A stretch of DNA of 64,000 bases from Chrysoperla carnea (GCF_905475395.1 NC_058338.1:92737435-92801434), one strand, 5' to 3'; shown: positions 23,298 to 36,343, counted from the first letter of the stretch. The notes: generated from the letters alone by a model not told the origin. Numbers and translations are program-made.

Positions 23298-23920
23298 TAC
23301 GAATAGTTAAACTCCGAGTAGAGATGATCATATAGAATTGTTTTTTTCATAAAAGGAATGTAAGATATTAGAACATATTTATTAATAGGTATAGACACCT
23401 AAATAATATGGGCATCTGTTTTTCCAGACATAAACAAATCAATGATTAAGGGGTTCCTTAAAAATATTCTTCTAAAATTTACATAGATATATACAAACAA
23501 TAATAAACCCAATTTACCTACAAAGTAATTTTTTTAAGTAAAAGAACAGACTAATTTAGAATCCTTGAATATATTTATTATTCAAAGTAAGTATAAAACT
23601 GCAGTCAGTCGCACGCAATTCTATAATTATATAGAAATTTTATGACAACTTATATGGGGGTTAGTTATTCGAATAGGTAGGTATACTTAACACATATAGG
23701 TTCATTTTATGAATAACATCTTATTATGTAATAATATTAGAAAATCAATGAATTAGTGACGCTAATATTTGGTTCATTTACTAATTTAAATATATCAATG
23801 GCTTAATTAGAGGTTGAAGCGTTAAATTTTCAAGAAAATGATTATAAGATAACGTATTTCTTTTAAGAAGTTCACAAATTAAAATAGAACAAAGAATTAA
23901 AAAAAACTTTTAACAAAAAA
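23298..23920. other. no gene seen
   Basis: AT-rich, no recognisable feature. Confidence 0.4.
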
Positions 23921-24541
23921 AACCGACTTCAAAAAAACATTCCAAAACAAATTAATATGCACTATAAAAAGTAAAAAAACAACGATAATATAATGTAGTT
24001 CAAATTATTGTTATTTTTGAAGTCGGTGTCAGCCAAGGAAACAACTCTGACAGAACAGTTTGCTACATTAGCTTGGCTGACACCGACTCCAAAAATAACA
24101 ATAATTACTACATTATATTATCGTTATTTTTTTACTTTTTAGTGCATATTAATTTGTTTTGGAAAAGTCTTTCTTTTGAAGTCGATTTTCTTTTTGTTGA
24201 AAGTTTTTTTTATTTTGTGATTTTTAGTGAATCTGAAGTACACTCACTTACTTTACTTGTCACTAAAAAAAGAATCACCGAAATCGGTTGGCGTGATATT
24301 GAGTTATTTGGCATTTACCGCGCACATACTTAATACGACTTTTATAGTTTTCTCATGGATGTCGTTGACAGAACTGGGCCAAAATGAAATGGGACCACAC
24401 GGGAAGCACCAGCTTTCAAACAGATAGAGAATCATCAAAGTCGGTTCACCCAGTCGAAAGTTCTGAGGTAACACACATAAAAAGAAATAAATGCAGTCGA
24501 ATTGATAACCTCCTCCGTTTTTGTTTGAAGTCGGTTAAAAA
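23921..24541 (+). mobile_element. family F element with AACCGACTTCAAA ends
   Basis: AAAACCGACTTCAAAAAAAC at the left mirrors TTTGAAGTCGGTTAAAAA at the right. Inside, GTCGGTGTCAGCCAAG and CTTGGCTGACACCGAC form a long hairpin with about 40 bp between. Open frames here (for example 24073-24333) are chance frames across the repeat. A second copy is at 42905-43510. Confidence 0.72.
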
Positions 24542-26120
24542 TAGAACAAAGAAAAATATTTTTAATATCAGGGAGACTGACTGTATTGGAATAATAATTT
24601 TATACAATTAATTTTTGAAAATGCTTTTAATCATATGGTAAATGGCACAATCTGGATATTCGATTTTCACACACTTTTCGCTATAATTACGGTCGTATTT
24701 CACCAATAATTTGTCGAATGTTTTATTCAAAATGTTCAACCCATTCTGGTTTTTTGTCGTAGACAAATGACTTTCATATGTGAAATTAATACAAAAATTT
24801 CATAAATTTTCATTAAAATATTTTATAAAGATAGAAAATTTCAACAAGTTGCAAGCGTTGCTCTAATGTGTATCTGTTCATTATGAAATGGCAGTCCAAA
24901 CTAAATACAAAGCAACTGTTTGCTTTCAACAGAGGGGGATTAACGAATTTTGCGCCTTTAGGGAGTCTTAAAAATTAGCGCCTTCTTAATACAAATTTAT
25001 GAATAGAGACTTTTTTTTGGTTATTTTTTAGAACCAGTAAAATCGCTTTGGTTGTCCTAGGCAGTTACTCGGCTCGATCTATCTTTGTTAAATAAGAACG
25101 TAGATGGATACATTCTTCAAAAAACCACCTTTCATCAGATCAGAAATCATCAGAATCTTTACGAACAAACTTGCTATATTTTGAACTTCTTTAGTTCAGA
25201 TTGATCAAATTGCTTGAAAACGAAAATTTACTGTAAAAATTGCTGTATAATTCTCGCCTCTATTGAAGTTCAACCACAAGTCCTGTCTATAATTTTTAGA
25301 TATATTGTCACTCTGAATGTTTCTCGCACAGATAAGGAAGAAATAATGTATTTGGCAGATTCATCTTCTGTGATCTTTATCTTCCGTGCACTCATTTGTG
25401 TCCTTTCCATATTTTTTAACTATGAGTGTTGTCAACTCAAAGGTGTAAGCCTCTAACAAAACACCCTTACATATTGGGCTACGGTCTGTGTATGGCCTAA
25501 AAAAATTCGAGATTAAGTAAGATTAATAAGAATATATGAGTAACTCAATTAATTTGTCCTCAGTCTAATTTGGTCATTTACACAATACTTTTTCACGATA
25601 TTAGCTTTCATACAAGCTAAAAAAAAAGTACTAGTTGCAAGAAAATATGTTCTTAATATGAGGGCAAGAAAATATTTTCTTAGTTCGAGAAGATGTTTAC
25701 TTGCTATTTTTAAGCAGTCAAAAACTTATTTTCTTCAATTAAGTATTAAGATTATTGACTCAAGAAATATTTACTAGTTATAAGAAAATCAGCAGCTTAC
25801 GTAATTAAAAATGAGCAGTGAGAATGTAATCCTTTGGTTTTGAGCCATTTGTCGTCAATTATTCAATTCTATTGAGCACCAATTCGGCGAGTTATTGGCG
25901 AAATTCCATTTGACCAAAATCATACTCAATCATGAATAGTATAAAATCTTTCCAATAAAGCCAGTTTCATTGATATTAAAAATATTTTCCTTTCTTTTAC
26001 TTTAATTTAAAGTAGTGGACTTCTAAAAAAATACCCGTTATAAAAGATAATCAAAAGCCTTACTAATTGGCTTTTGCCCGATTTGAGTCTAAGTGCAAAC
26101 GATCATTTATCTTATTACTT
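24542..26120. other. no gene seen
   Basis: AT-rich. An 80-codon frame at 25214-25456 has no family motif and is too weak to call. Confidence 0.4.
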
Positions 26121-26515
26121 TTGTTTTTGTTTACTTTTAATCATGTATACGATATTTATTTACATCATGGTCTCTCGATTATAATTGATGATTTTTAGTA
26201 TGATACATACAGCGTAAACTAAATATTGATAAATATCTTGTCTGGTAATCTTAATTAAAGAGAATTGAAAAAAATACATTCGAACCAGTTCTCGAACTCG
26301 GACTTCTTGGATTCATGTCTAGCGCCCTACCAAATAGGCCATTCGAGTTCTAGACGTAGAGTGCATGGCAACCCATCTAGTGCTCTCTGTGTCTAGAACA
26401 CACAGAGTGCAGTAGACACAGAGTGCAATCTAGTACAGTCTGTGTCTTAGATTCGAACCGGGTTCGAGACCCGGTTCGAATGTATTTTTTTCAATTCCTT
26501 TTAATTAAGATCATT
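26121..26515 (-). mobile_element. tRNA-type SINE with a second, inverted head fragment
   Basis: On the minus strand, 26345 to 26284 reads as a tRNA-like head: TTTGGTAGGGCGCTAGAC resembles an A box, and GAGTTCGAGAACTGGTTCG resembles a B box. A tail follows (TCAATTCTCTTTAATTAAG, CCAGACAAG, CATGATTAAAAG). At 26455-26515 an oppositely oriented fragment (GGTTCGAGACCCGGTTCG then TTTTTTCAATTCC) faces it. Between them lies a 'cagtagacacagagtgcaat' type duplication. Tail relatives are at 1977-2128 and 56886-56990. Confidence 0.62.
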
Positions 26516-26520
26516 TATCT

Positions 26521-27950
26521 ATTTAGGTATATTTTAAAAACAAATTTTTGAATATTTTACTTATTTCAAATTAAAAAATAAGTTTATACCAAATCGAGTA
26601 ACGTCCTTGACAATGTAAGTAACTACTTTATATGCAAATTAAATCGACAAAACACTATTATTACCTAGATTTTTTTAGTTGAATATATCGAATAAATGCT
26701 ATATTATATACATAGGGGTTGCTAAATTGACTGACAGATTACTAATTTACTATTTGAAGGTCATTGTTTAACCCTATAAATTGCACTTCTCAAATTTATG
26801 CTCACAAATTTATTCTGATATGTATCCTATGATTGAAGAAATAAAAAATATTAAAAAATTATTTCAAACGTATCAAATTGTAAAGAAAAGTACGAAAATA
26901 TTACAAAAAAACTGTGAATTGTTTTATCTTAACTTTCCTGGTCAATGAAAAGCCGGAAATAAACACTCATCCAACCCTTATACTTTATAGAAACGGAGGA
27001 AGAACCAATTATAGTATATATATTTCTTTAATCCTCTAAACAATCTTTCTAGTAAATGATTTTCAAAAAATTAAAATATTTTAGAATAATAGTAAGAAAA
27101 AAAAAATTGTGACGTAATTGTTTATTGACCCAACAATATAATGTCATCAATATTGTGCAAATGTGATAAAAAACCTCCCCTTTCCATGCTAAACCAACCC
27201 TCTTTTGTATACCTATATTAAAAATAATTCACAAAATATTTTGATATTTAGGATACACAAAATATTTTGATTTGACAGAAAATCATAAAAAAAATAAATA
27301 AAATTTTCAATATATTTTTATTAATCATACCTTTTTAAGTGCGCAAGTCTTTTACAATTATTTAAGGGTTTCATTAACAAAATGAAACATTTCACTACAT
27401 TGTACACAAAATTTAATAATATTTCATCCATTTTCGTTTTTACATTTTTGATAATTTTAAAAATATCACTTTAACAAATTAATTAAAAAATATTTTTTGA
27501 TTTTATTATATCACAAACATGAGGAAAAATCTATAATATTGATATTAAACTGTATAACACTGTACCTATAACACACACCCACCAAAAGAAAACTGTGTGT
27601 GATTGCAGCGCCATAACGTGTAGGGTGCATGTACTATAAACTATAGTAAGTATACATATAATGAATTTCAACCCCCCTTACGTTTTATGTGTATACAACA
27701 AGCATTGTCACCACCACCTCTGATGTACAATGTTTGTGGAAATGCAAGAGTATTATATGATGCAGTGTGTTAAAAAATGCTTATTTGCATTTTTCTTTAA
27801 ATATATATATATACAATATAGAACTTTCTATGAATGTAGATGAAAAACAAAAGAAAAATAGCCTCTGGTGACGTATAATCTAACTAAAGATCTTAAGTAG
27901 TTTTTTTTAATTCAAGAATAGTTATTTACATATAATCATTAAATGTAATC
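26521..27950. other. no gene seen
   Basis: AT-rich; no coding similarity recognised. Confidence 0.45.
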
Positions 27951-28450
27951 CTCGGGCTGTAAGAAGTTTTGAGAAATGTCTTCTAACCAGCTTAGTGTAG
28001 GCGCTGAGTGGGTTTCGTATTTACACTGACGGATCTAAGTTAGAGAAGAGGGTGGGTTATGGGATCTTCTCTGAAAATCTCGATCTGCGTCTATCATTTC
28101 CGCTGTATACACGCTACAGTGATGGCTTTTCATGAGGTATGTGAATGTATAAGACTGAACACCCTTTGGTGCAGGGACATTACAATTTTCACCGACAGCC
28201 AAGCAGCTCTTAAATTCTTCAGCTCAGTCTATCTAACGTCAAAGGTAGCACAGGACTGCCGTATGTCCTTAAATGAGTAAATGAGCTAAACACATGAATG
28301 TAAACCTGGTATGGGTAACGGGACACAGGGACATTCCAGGATGTTGTGAAGCTTCGGGCTCTAAGAAGTTTTGAGAAATGTCTTCTAACCAGCTTTGTGT
28401 AGGCGCTGAATGGGTTTCGTATGCATTTACAAGTCCCACCGAACAAGGAG
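27951..28450 (+). pseudogene. non-LTR retrotransposon RNase H fragment
   Basis: GFRIYTDGSKLEKRVGYGI from about 28011 is the RNase H start motif (catalytic Asp in TDGSK). After a frameshift, ITIFTDSQAALKFF (about 28169-28215) carries the second catalytic Asp. Further broken pieces (NVNLVWVTGHRDIPG) follow. Stops and frame changes make it non-functional. A 70-bp block at 27951-28020 is repeated at 28349-28420, so the remnant contains a local duplication. Confidence 0.82.
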
Positions 28451-29703
28451 TGTATTTAACGTATTTTGACCCGCTGAATCCTAATTTTCAACTTGCTCAT
28501 CGATCAGAGTGGGGGGGGGGATTTGTTATAAACAAATTAATTTCTTATACGGCCATAGCTTTTAAACGATTGAAAATTTACCAAACAATTTTATACCATT
28601 CTATTCTACATGAGAAAACAAATGTTTCTTTTCTTTATTCCTGTTGATACGACCAATGGAATTGGAGATATGGTTAAAATTGTAAACAAAAATGATATTG
28701 CATAAGATCAGCACGCAACGCTTCGTTTCAAACGTCCGGGTCCGTAGATTGACCAATAAATAAAATTTTTGTACTTTAAGTTATTCATTGTCTATATTTT
28801 AATAATATGCACATAGAAAAATTTGGAAAATTTGCGTAAATATTTTCTTGATTTTTTTTTTCGAGAATCCTTTACAAGACCACTAGCTTAAGCTACCTGC
28901 AAATTCTTATCTTTTATAGTTTTGGATACCAAAGTTTTTTCTTAATTTGCGTCTTCACGGGTGAGCAGTGATGTTTACGAAAAAAGTATTGTAACAAAAG
29001 TGTCTATTTTTTAAAGGAAAAATTTACATTTAAACTTTTGTTTTAACTCTATCGGCTTACAAAATAGGGTCTACGGCCCAATATTTTTCATTTACGAATT
29101 CAACCTCACTTTTTAGGGGCCATTCGTTAATTACGTAATCAAAATTTTGAAGATTTTTTACCCACCTTCCCTCCCCTCACGTAAGCATACATAGAATTTC
29201 TCGAATTCCCCTCCCCCTTATTAGGTAAGATTCCAACTCGTTTTATGAACTTCTATACCAAATTTTTTTTTTGCAAAAAATGCAAAAGTACTTTCTTCTT
29301 AGAATTTGATTTTGGACAGTTGCTTTGTGCTTACTTTGGTTTGCTTTAATGAACAGACTCACGTCAGAGCAACGTTTGCAAATTGTTAGAATTTTTTACT
29401 TAGATGAAAATTCGTAAAATTTGTATTAATTTCTCTTGGACATGTCTCTAACTTCATTAGATCAAATCTAATTTCATTAGATTATTTTCATTGGCGAGAT
29501 GTAAAGTGATTAAACCGGAGATCGAATTACCGAGAAAAGTGTGTGTAAATTGAACATACAGATGAATTACAACTTTATCTACGCGAAAGCTACGATGAAA
29601 AAACACTTATTACTTAGAACTTGCGAAAATGTTATTAAATAGTTTTTTATTTTGCATTATTTCGAATAAAGTTTTTACAAGAAGGTATATTAAAAAAATG
29701 ACA
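28451..29703. other. intergenic with a partial family A copy
   Basis: 28940-29125 matches the middle of family A (ACAGTGATGTTTACG to 'cgaattcaacctcac', with a damaged core hairpin). A G run sits at 28509-28520. Nothing else is recognised. Confidence 0.5.
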
Positions 29704-32700
29704 TTAGAAACTATTATATGGCTTTGGTGGTTGAAAATAATCTCTCGTATATTTTGTAAGAAATGGCCATGATTTTTTTAGTTTAGCTTTACGTGTCGAA
29801 ACATATCGACCAGGTCCAGGTATTATTGGATCAAATGTATCTGGTCTAACATTGTAATTTGTTGAATTAAAAGGATACCAGTTGACTTTATCTTTATAAG
29901 ATGACCTAAATTTAAACAAAACAAGTGAAAACAAAGAATTGACTGATTTAATTGTTGCAATACCATGTATAGGCAGTGTTGATAACTCTGTCACATTTCA
30001 CATACATACATATCTGACATATTTAACTGATATTCTCATATAATGCGCAAGTGTTGATGCGCAATCGTTTGTTTTTTTGACGTCACGTAAATAACAAAAG
30101 ATATTCACTTTGATATTAATTAACATACTATAAAATTTGCACATAATTAACCCCCTCGTGGGTTAACAGTGATGTTTACAAAAAAATGTTTCAAACAAAA
30201 GTTTTTTATTTTTTTATAAGCAACATTTTTTACATTTAAACTTTTGTTCTATCTCTAACGGTTTACAAGATGGGTCCTACGGACCCAAGACCCAATTGAC
30301 CTATGATGCTCATTTACGAACTTGACCTCACTTTTTACGTCCTGAGTACGCTGTAAAAATTTCAGATCGATATCTTTTTTCGTTTTTGAGTTATCGTGTC
30401 CACAGACGGACGGACGGACGGACGGACAACCGGAAATGGACTAATTAGGTGATTCTATGAACACCTATACCAAAATTTTTTTCGTAGTATCAATATTTTT
30501 AAGCGTTACAAACTTGGGACGAAACTTAATATACTATGTATATTTCATATATACATGGTATAAAAATTGTTTAAGGTCTTTAGGTCTTTACTCCTTTAAA
30601 GTGGTTCGGCTGTCACGTGACTAGTCGAATAGGCAATTTGTATGACGTAAATGTAAGAAAATACTCTAAAAATATCGTTAACTAGGCAATTTGTATGACG
30701 TAAATGTAAAAAAATGCTCTAAAAATATCGAAAAAGCGTCAAAAACCAAAATTTTTTATGTTTTCTTTTTGGAAAGCGCCGTAAGGTAATGTTTTTTTTT
30801 TTTTTGCATAAACCGAATCTGTAATAAATTTTCTTCATAATGAAAATTTTTTTAAAGCTCAATCACTGATTAATTATTGTACAATTAACATTATTGTGTG
30901 TTCTTCCGTAAGGTACTACGTTAAAAATCACAATTTTAAAATGAAATAATTCAAAATTTTGCCCTGCAAAAGGCCCCAAAACTGTGTTTATTGTGATCAA
31001 GGGACTTTGAACTATCATTTACCGCAAAAAAATGCACATTCCCCGTACTTGCTCAAACAGCCGAACCCCTTTAAAGTTAAGTTTTCTCACTTTGGATGAA
31101 CTGGATTATATGTTGTTGGTGTTGGAGATGGCTTTATCAAAAATTGATTATCTTCCAATGGATCAACTTCAAAAACATAATTTTTAAATCGTGAACTCTT
31201 GAAAAATTTTCCTTTATTCGCATTTTTTGGATCATTTAGAAGTTGATCCAAAGATGATTTTGTTGTTTCATAAAATATTTTGGAACAGTAAGATTTTGTT
31301 ATAGTTGATTGTCCAAAATATGATTTATTGTTTTCATTTGTTCTTGGGCCTAAATATTGAAAAAAAAAATTAGATTTCAGTTTTGAATAAAACATCTGAA
31401 ACAACCGATATTATCGCTTTGGCAATGTAGATGCCCTTACCATATTGGATTGAAACAGCTTACAATTTTATAAGTATAGCCAGACTCTGATATGAAATTG
31501 GAAATTGTCAAAGGTTTTTTTTTTTTTGATGAAATTGAGATGATTTCGAGATATTTTACTCAAATTTTTGCTTGCTTATTATAAGCATTAGAAATTTTGG
31601 AATGGAATATAAGAAGCTGAAATGAAAGAAACTTCTACAAGACAAAATAGAAACTTTCAACTTTAATAAATGGATAATGAGGCTGAGCCCCTCCAGCTAC
31701 AATTTATATTTTCCTCTACTTTCAATCATTTTTTTTTTTAGTTCCGTTTTATTTTGACATTGCTCCTTTTTTACTAAACAAACACAATAAACAAATTCAT
31801 TTGGTGATTGACCGACAAGTTTCTGCAGAACTATCAACTGAAATCAAACCGGGAAATTTCTCTACGTAGGGTAAAGTGCTACATAATGATCCCTCAGGGT
31901 AAAACGATTCCTCTTTGTTTTAAGTGAATCTTTGTTTTAAGTTACTCTTCGCCGGCTGGTTGTTTTAATCTCGGATTCTGCTGACTCTTAATAATTTTAT
32001 GTTAAAAAACATTTTGTTAGGCGTATAATAAATTTTAAGGTCAGTTTTATGACGATATTCAAATATGTAGTTACGGGTCAAAAATGATCCCTTTTATATA
32101 TGTTAAAATGATCCTTATTTTGTATGTAAAATTATAATAGGTAAAATGATCCCCCATCATAAAGTAACCAAAAGTATTCCTACGTTACACATATCTCGAA
32201 TAGTTTGCTATAAATTATATTTTTTCTTAGGGGGATCATTTTAGGGTACGTTCCCCAATACGATTTTTTGCGGCATCTCGGGAACTTCACGTCAAATAAT
32301 CAAAGGATCCGATTTTTAGGTTTTTAAGAATTAGAATTACTCTTGAAAATGAAAATTTAACAAAATTTTTCTAATTAATTTGATCCCACAGCTAGTGAAT
32401 TTGATGAAATTTTGTATTTAAGGTAATTTTGACCTAACAAATACAAAAATCGGGTTCATTTAAAAAGTCTTTTGGGTCCCAGTTATCATTTTGAATCCCT
32501 AGAACGAAAATATGGTTGATTTTGTACTCTTATGCTAATAAATATTTACTTCAATTTTTTTCATATTTATACCTGTAAATAAATCATAAGGACCTCGTTT
32601 GCTAACATTTTTCGTAGGTAAACGAATTGAAACTGCTGTTTTATCAACCGGACAATATTGATTCGGTGCTAATAACGAAAGTATTTTACAAGGATTTCGT

Positions 32701-33797
32701 CCACATTGATATTTTTCAAATTCTGGTATATTTGAAAATGAGACAAATTGCCCTTTTTTCTCTTGATATAATTGATCAGGTATATGACCTTTGCCATAAG
32801 TTCCTAGGACATAAAACACATATTTGTTTAAACAACAAAAAAAAAAAAAAATTTTTAACATTGACGTTTACCTGGTCCTGGAGTTGTGCTTTTTACTTGA
32901 ATTGTAGTTCTATCCTTGTAACCAAAAGTTGGTTTATTTAGTTGATTGCTTTTCAAACTTCCAGGAAGGTAATCAACATCCCCCGGACATCCAAGCTCGA
33001 CTTTTAATGTTTCTCGTTCTTTTATAGTTGGATTAATTAATTTTAAATTTTCTTTGAATATTTCATCTTCAAGGCTTCTTTTCCATCTAGAAATTACGGT
33101 TTCTTATTAAATTATTTGGGCAGTATTTTCTATTGGGCCTAAGAGACAGGTCAAAAAAAATTATCTGAATTTACTAAAGCTGATTATTTGGGGATTGGTT
33201 ATAGTAGTTGTGTACGCACACATACTGCAGTTAGTCAAGTGAACGGTAGAACAGGGGTCAGAAATATGCCTTCAAAACGGTTGCGATTGCCGTGGTATTT
33301 AAATGAATTTACTAAATCTGAAAATTGTTATACAAATTATATATTGCATATAAATAAATAACAGTTATGACAGTCAATCAGTTAAATGTGAGAACAGAGC
33401 TGGTCAGTCAGCCCTAATGTATGTACAATACATAAAAATATGCAATTAATGTTTTTAATTTGTAATTTTTTTAGTGGTAGGTACCTACTTAATTGTATGT
33501 TAACCATAAATAAAATGGTCAACTAACCAAATTGTGGAACAACTCCCGTAGTCAAATTAAAATAAGGTTTAGTGTAACTTACGGTTCCATGGTAGATTTA
33601 GGGCATATTTCAGCCATTTTATACAGGCGTTGAATGTTATTCAATTTACCATATTGTTCAAAATCTTTACCATATTCAAATAATTCAAACGTTAATAAGT
33701 TTAAGTCATTTTGAAAATCATCCGAAATGATACCCATTTCTTCAAGATGTTTAATTTTTTTACAAAGTGGCATTTTCAATTTCTTTTCGAAATTCAT
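29704..33797 (-). CDS. sperm-tail/ciliary PGPG-repeat protein, LEXM/CIMAP2-like
   Basis: Five exons, all GT..AG with matching phase: 33797-33583, 33086-32872, 32803-32573, 31349-31091, 29905-29704. They give 373 codons. Exon 1 is helical and charged. STTPGPGTYG spans the exon 2/3 junction (about residue 138-147) and IIPGPGRYVS lies at 334-343; these are sperm-tail PG-rich (SHIPPO-type) repeats. RGPYDLFTG ends exon 3. The overall plan recalls the lymphocyte expansion molecule/ciliary microtubule-associated protein 2 family (about 400 residues in vertebrates), whose relatives lie inside axonemal doublet microtubules. The reading is intact. Intron 4 (29906-31090) is stuffed with a family A copy and a family C element, and the family A end lies only a few bases from the exon 5 acceptor. 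Family name is from motif memory; another SHIPPO-repeat protein is possible. The exon structure is firm. Confidence 0.8.
29911..30567 (+). repeat. family A repeat, copy 6, in an intron
   Basis: Runs from ACAAGTGAAAACAAAGAATT to TATACATGGTATAAAAA. It carries the intact GGGTCCTACGGACCC core and the extra CAATCGTTTGTTTTTTTGACG piece shared with copy 3. It lies antisense in intron 4 of the PGPG-repeat gene, and its 5' edge supplies the pyrimidine-rich stretch in front of the exon 5 acceptor. Confidence 0.8.
30590..31078 (+). mobile_element. family C MITE-like element, copy 2
   Basis: CTTTAAAGTGGTTCGGCTG at the left mirrors CAGCCGAACCCCTTTAAAG at the right, giving near-perfect 19-bp terminal inverted repeats around about 490 bp. 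Internal marks are a duplicated 'gcaatttgtatgacgtaaatg' block, 'ttttctttttggaaag' and 'gaggcccc/aaggccccaaaa'. It sits in intron 4 of the PGPG-repeat gene. Copies lie at 16546-16920 and, interrupted, at 44765-47290. Confidence 0.8.
31869..32251. repeat. possible GGGTAAA...GATCATTTTAGGG repeat
   Basis: 'agggtaaagtgctacataat' with GATCCCTCAGGG at the left and GGGGGATCATTTTAGGG at the right suggest inverted ends, and several 'aaatgatcc' units lie inside. It falls in intron 3 of the PGPG-repeat gene. The boundaries are uncertain. Confidence 0.35.
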
Positions 33798-34937
33798 TAC
33801 AAAATAATTCTAGATTGAGGTTTGTTCGAATATTTTTAAAGTTACTGATATGCGTAAAATAATATTAGCATAAAAGTACCATCGCAGCAATCTGTAGAAA
33901 TTCTTCGTATGAAAAATATATTGAATAATTCCTTACAAGAAAAATTTAAAAAACTAGCTCGACCCGTGAGGACCTCCAATCCCGTAGTTACAGTAATCCG
34001 TGGTGGCTATCCTGTACCCGTGGCTCAAAATAACAAACAACAAATGTCGTGGAAAAGTGGTGTATAAAATCAAAAGTTCTTGAATTAATATTAGGAGAAC
34101 ATGTATTAAAAATAGTAATTATATATCTAGAGTATTAGGAGAGCATCTGTATAAACTAAAATGAATTCCTAATAAACTTATTATTTAAATTTATAATATT
34201 TTTTCGTTCAAATTATTTGTCTAGCGTGTTTTTTCCTAAGTGGTACAGTTTTAGACCGTGAGTATATTTTTCGTCAAACCTAGACATAATAAGCTTGAAA
34301 ATGAGGCATGAATCATGGAATTTGATAAAGAAATAAGGAAGATAAGAGTAGGACAGAAAAAAAACTTGCTAGAGTAATAATATATAAGATAAATAAATAT
34401 AGTTTTATAGACACCCATTTTTTTGGTCTAAATAGGTTAGAATATCAACTATAAAAAAATATAACAATTTGAATACTTACCTGTTCAATAAATCGATAAA
34501 AAATATTAAATTCATTTCGATAATTCTCGAGTTTTTTTATACGGTTTACCCCAAAAGTTTTTAGTCATCCTTCCACCCTAAATATTTCAAAATCGGAGCG
34601 AAATTTTGAACATCGATACAGTTATCAAAATCTTATGAAAACTTTTTAACTCGAATTTAAATTATAATTTATATAATTTATATTGGCGTTAATATTACCA
34701 CCAATCAAAACATGTTTAGATATATCTAATTTTCAATTAATAAAAAATCTTACTTGATTAATTGTTATATCGAATAATCGACTCATCGACTCATAAAAGT
34801 ATTTTAAAATAAATTTTTTAAAGACTTTTCAAAACTTTTGAAATTACAATTTTTATTGATTGATCCATTAAAATATTTTTTGATTGATTCCATGGTAACC
34901 GTACTATTATATTCACGGTAATTAGAGTTCTATAATA
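33798..34937. other. upstream of the PGPG-repeat gene; no other gene
   Basis: AT-rich. It should hold the promoter of the minus-strand gene, but no core element is convincing. Confidence 0.4.
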
Positions 34938-36343
34938 TATGGTCCGCTCAAAATAATGGTTTTACGTAAATTTATTCAAAGGCAAAAAAAAAAACTAAAA
35001 AAAAGGAATGTTTCGACATCTAATTATAAACCCATCTAACGCGCAGTCTCAAAAGTGCTAGGGTTGCGTTAATTAACGCTTTGTATACGATACGTATAAA
35101 AAAACGATTTTTTGCCTATATTTCGGAAACCATCAACTTGATGAAAAATAGTTTCAAACAAAAATTGTCGAAAATTTTATTCCCTAAAAATATGTAAAAT
35201 CAAAAATTTTGATATCTTCAGCCATTTTTCCGAAAATTATGAAAAACGGCCAAATATGGACATTTGTAATACCTTGAAAGTAATTGATTTTATAAAAAAA
35301 ATTATCAAACAAAAGTTGTTGGAAAATTTTTTTCCTTAAAAAAATGTACAGTGAACAATTCCATATCTTTAGCCGTTTTCAAAACGATCAATTTTATATA
35401 TATATTTCGTTAATTATCCAATCATTATCCTCGAACTATGTGTAAAAGTTCTGATTTTTTGTTACTCAGGGGTATGTTTTAATTATAAATTTTAAATGAA
35501 AAAAAAAATGGTTTTGCATAAAATTTATTCCATAACTTTTCCAAAGTTATTGATGAAATATTTAAAACTGAGAGCAAAAAGAAATTTGGATAAATCAATA
35601 AACTTGATGATACAGCACATATGGGTACTATTGAAGGAGCCTAAATTTTAAACCTGCCAAAGATCGGGTAGTAATTTCTATAGACGACGTCGATACCAGC
35701 GCGCAACTACCTCCAGTTGTTTTATCGTCATATTCGCAATCAGGGACCGAAAAAAACCCCCTGCAACGAAATTCAGGATTTTTTACATATAATTCGAAAA
35801 TGATTGGATAATTAACGAGAAATATATATAAAACTGATCGTTTTGAACACGGCTAAAGATATCGAAATTGTTCACCAACTTTCGTTTGAAAATTTTTTTT
35901 ATAAAATAAATTAGTTTCAAGATATTGTTAATTAGCATAAAATTTTTTATTCTATATTTTTTTAGGAAAAAAAAATTCCGACAACTTGCGTTTGAAAAAT
36001 TTTTTTGTAAAATCAATTAGTTTCAAGATATTGTTAACAAGCATAAAATCGTATATATTTATCCGTTTTGCATAATTTTCGGAAAAATGGCTGAAGATTC
36101 TAAATTTTTTTTAGGGAATGAAATTTTCGGCAATTTTTTTTTTTTGAAACTATTTTTCATAAAGTTGATGGTTTCTGAGATATTGGCCAAAAATCGTTTT
36201 TTTATGTATACAAAGCGTTTATTAACGCAACCCTATAGCACAAGAAGGGTTAGAAGGGTTTTAAACTAGATGCCAAAACCTTTTTTTTTTCTTTGAATAA
36301 ATTCATAAAATCGGTTATTTCCAGCTACTTTGGGCGGCCTAAT
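34938..36343. repeat. large foldback element, ~500-bp arms
   Basis: Left-arm blocks GCGTTAATTAACGCTTTGTA, TATTTCGGAAACCATCAACTT, TTTTATTCCCTAAAAA and GCCATTTTTCCGAAAATTAT return inverted at 36070-36240. An inner pair near 35370-35430 and 35795-35870 matches 'tatctttagccgttttcaaaa' with its complement. The outer edges pair more loosely (TTTATTCAAAG against CTTTGAATAAA). The unpaired centre, about 35441-35794, has no coding frame I recognise. Confidence 0.75.

Noticed and set aside
24073-24611. Three overlapping frames of 66-86 codons
   Set aside because: They lie entirely inside the family F repeat, and similar frames recur in its other copy.
25214-25456. 80-codon plus-strand frame
   Set aside because: No motif, no splice context and no second copy to test constraint.
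26284-26345. Possible functional tRNA gene
   Set aside because: Box-like motifs are present but the flanking tail recurs elsewhere, and no full cloverleaf was apparent; it fits a SINE head.
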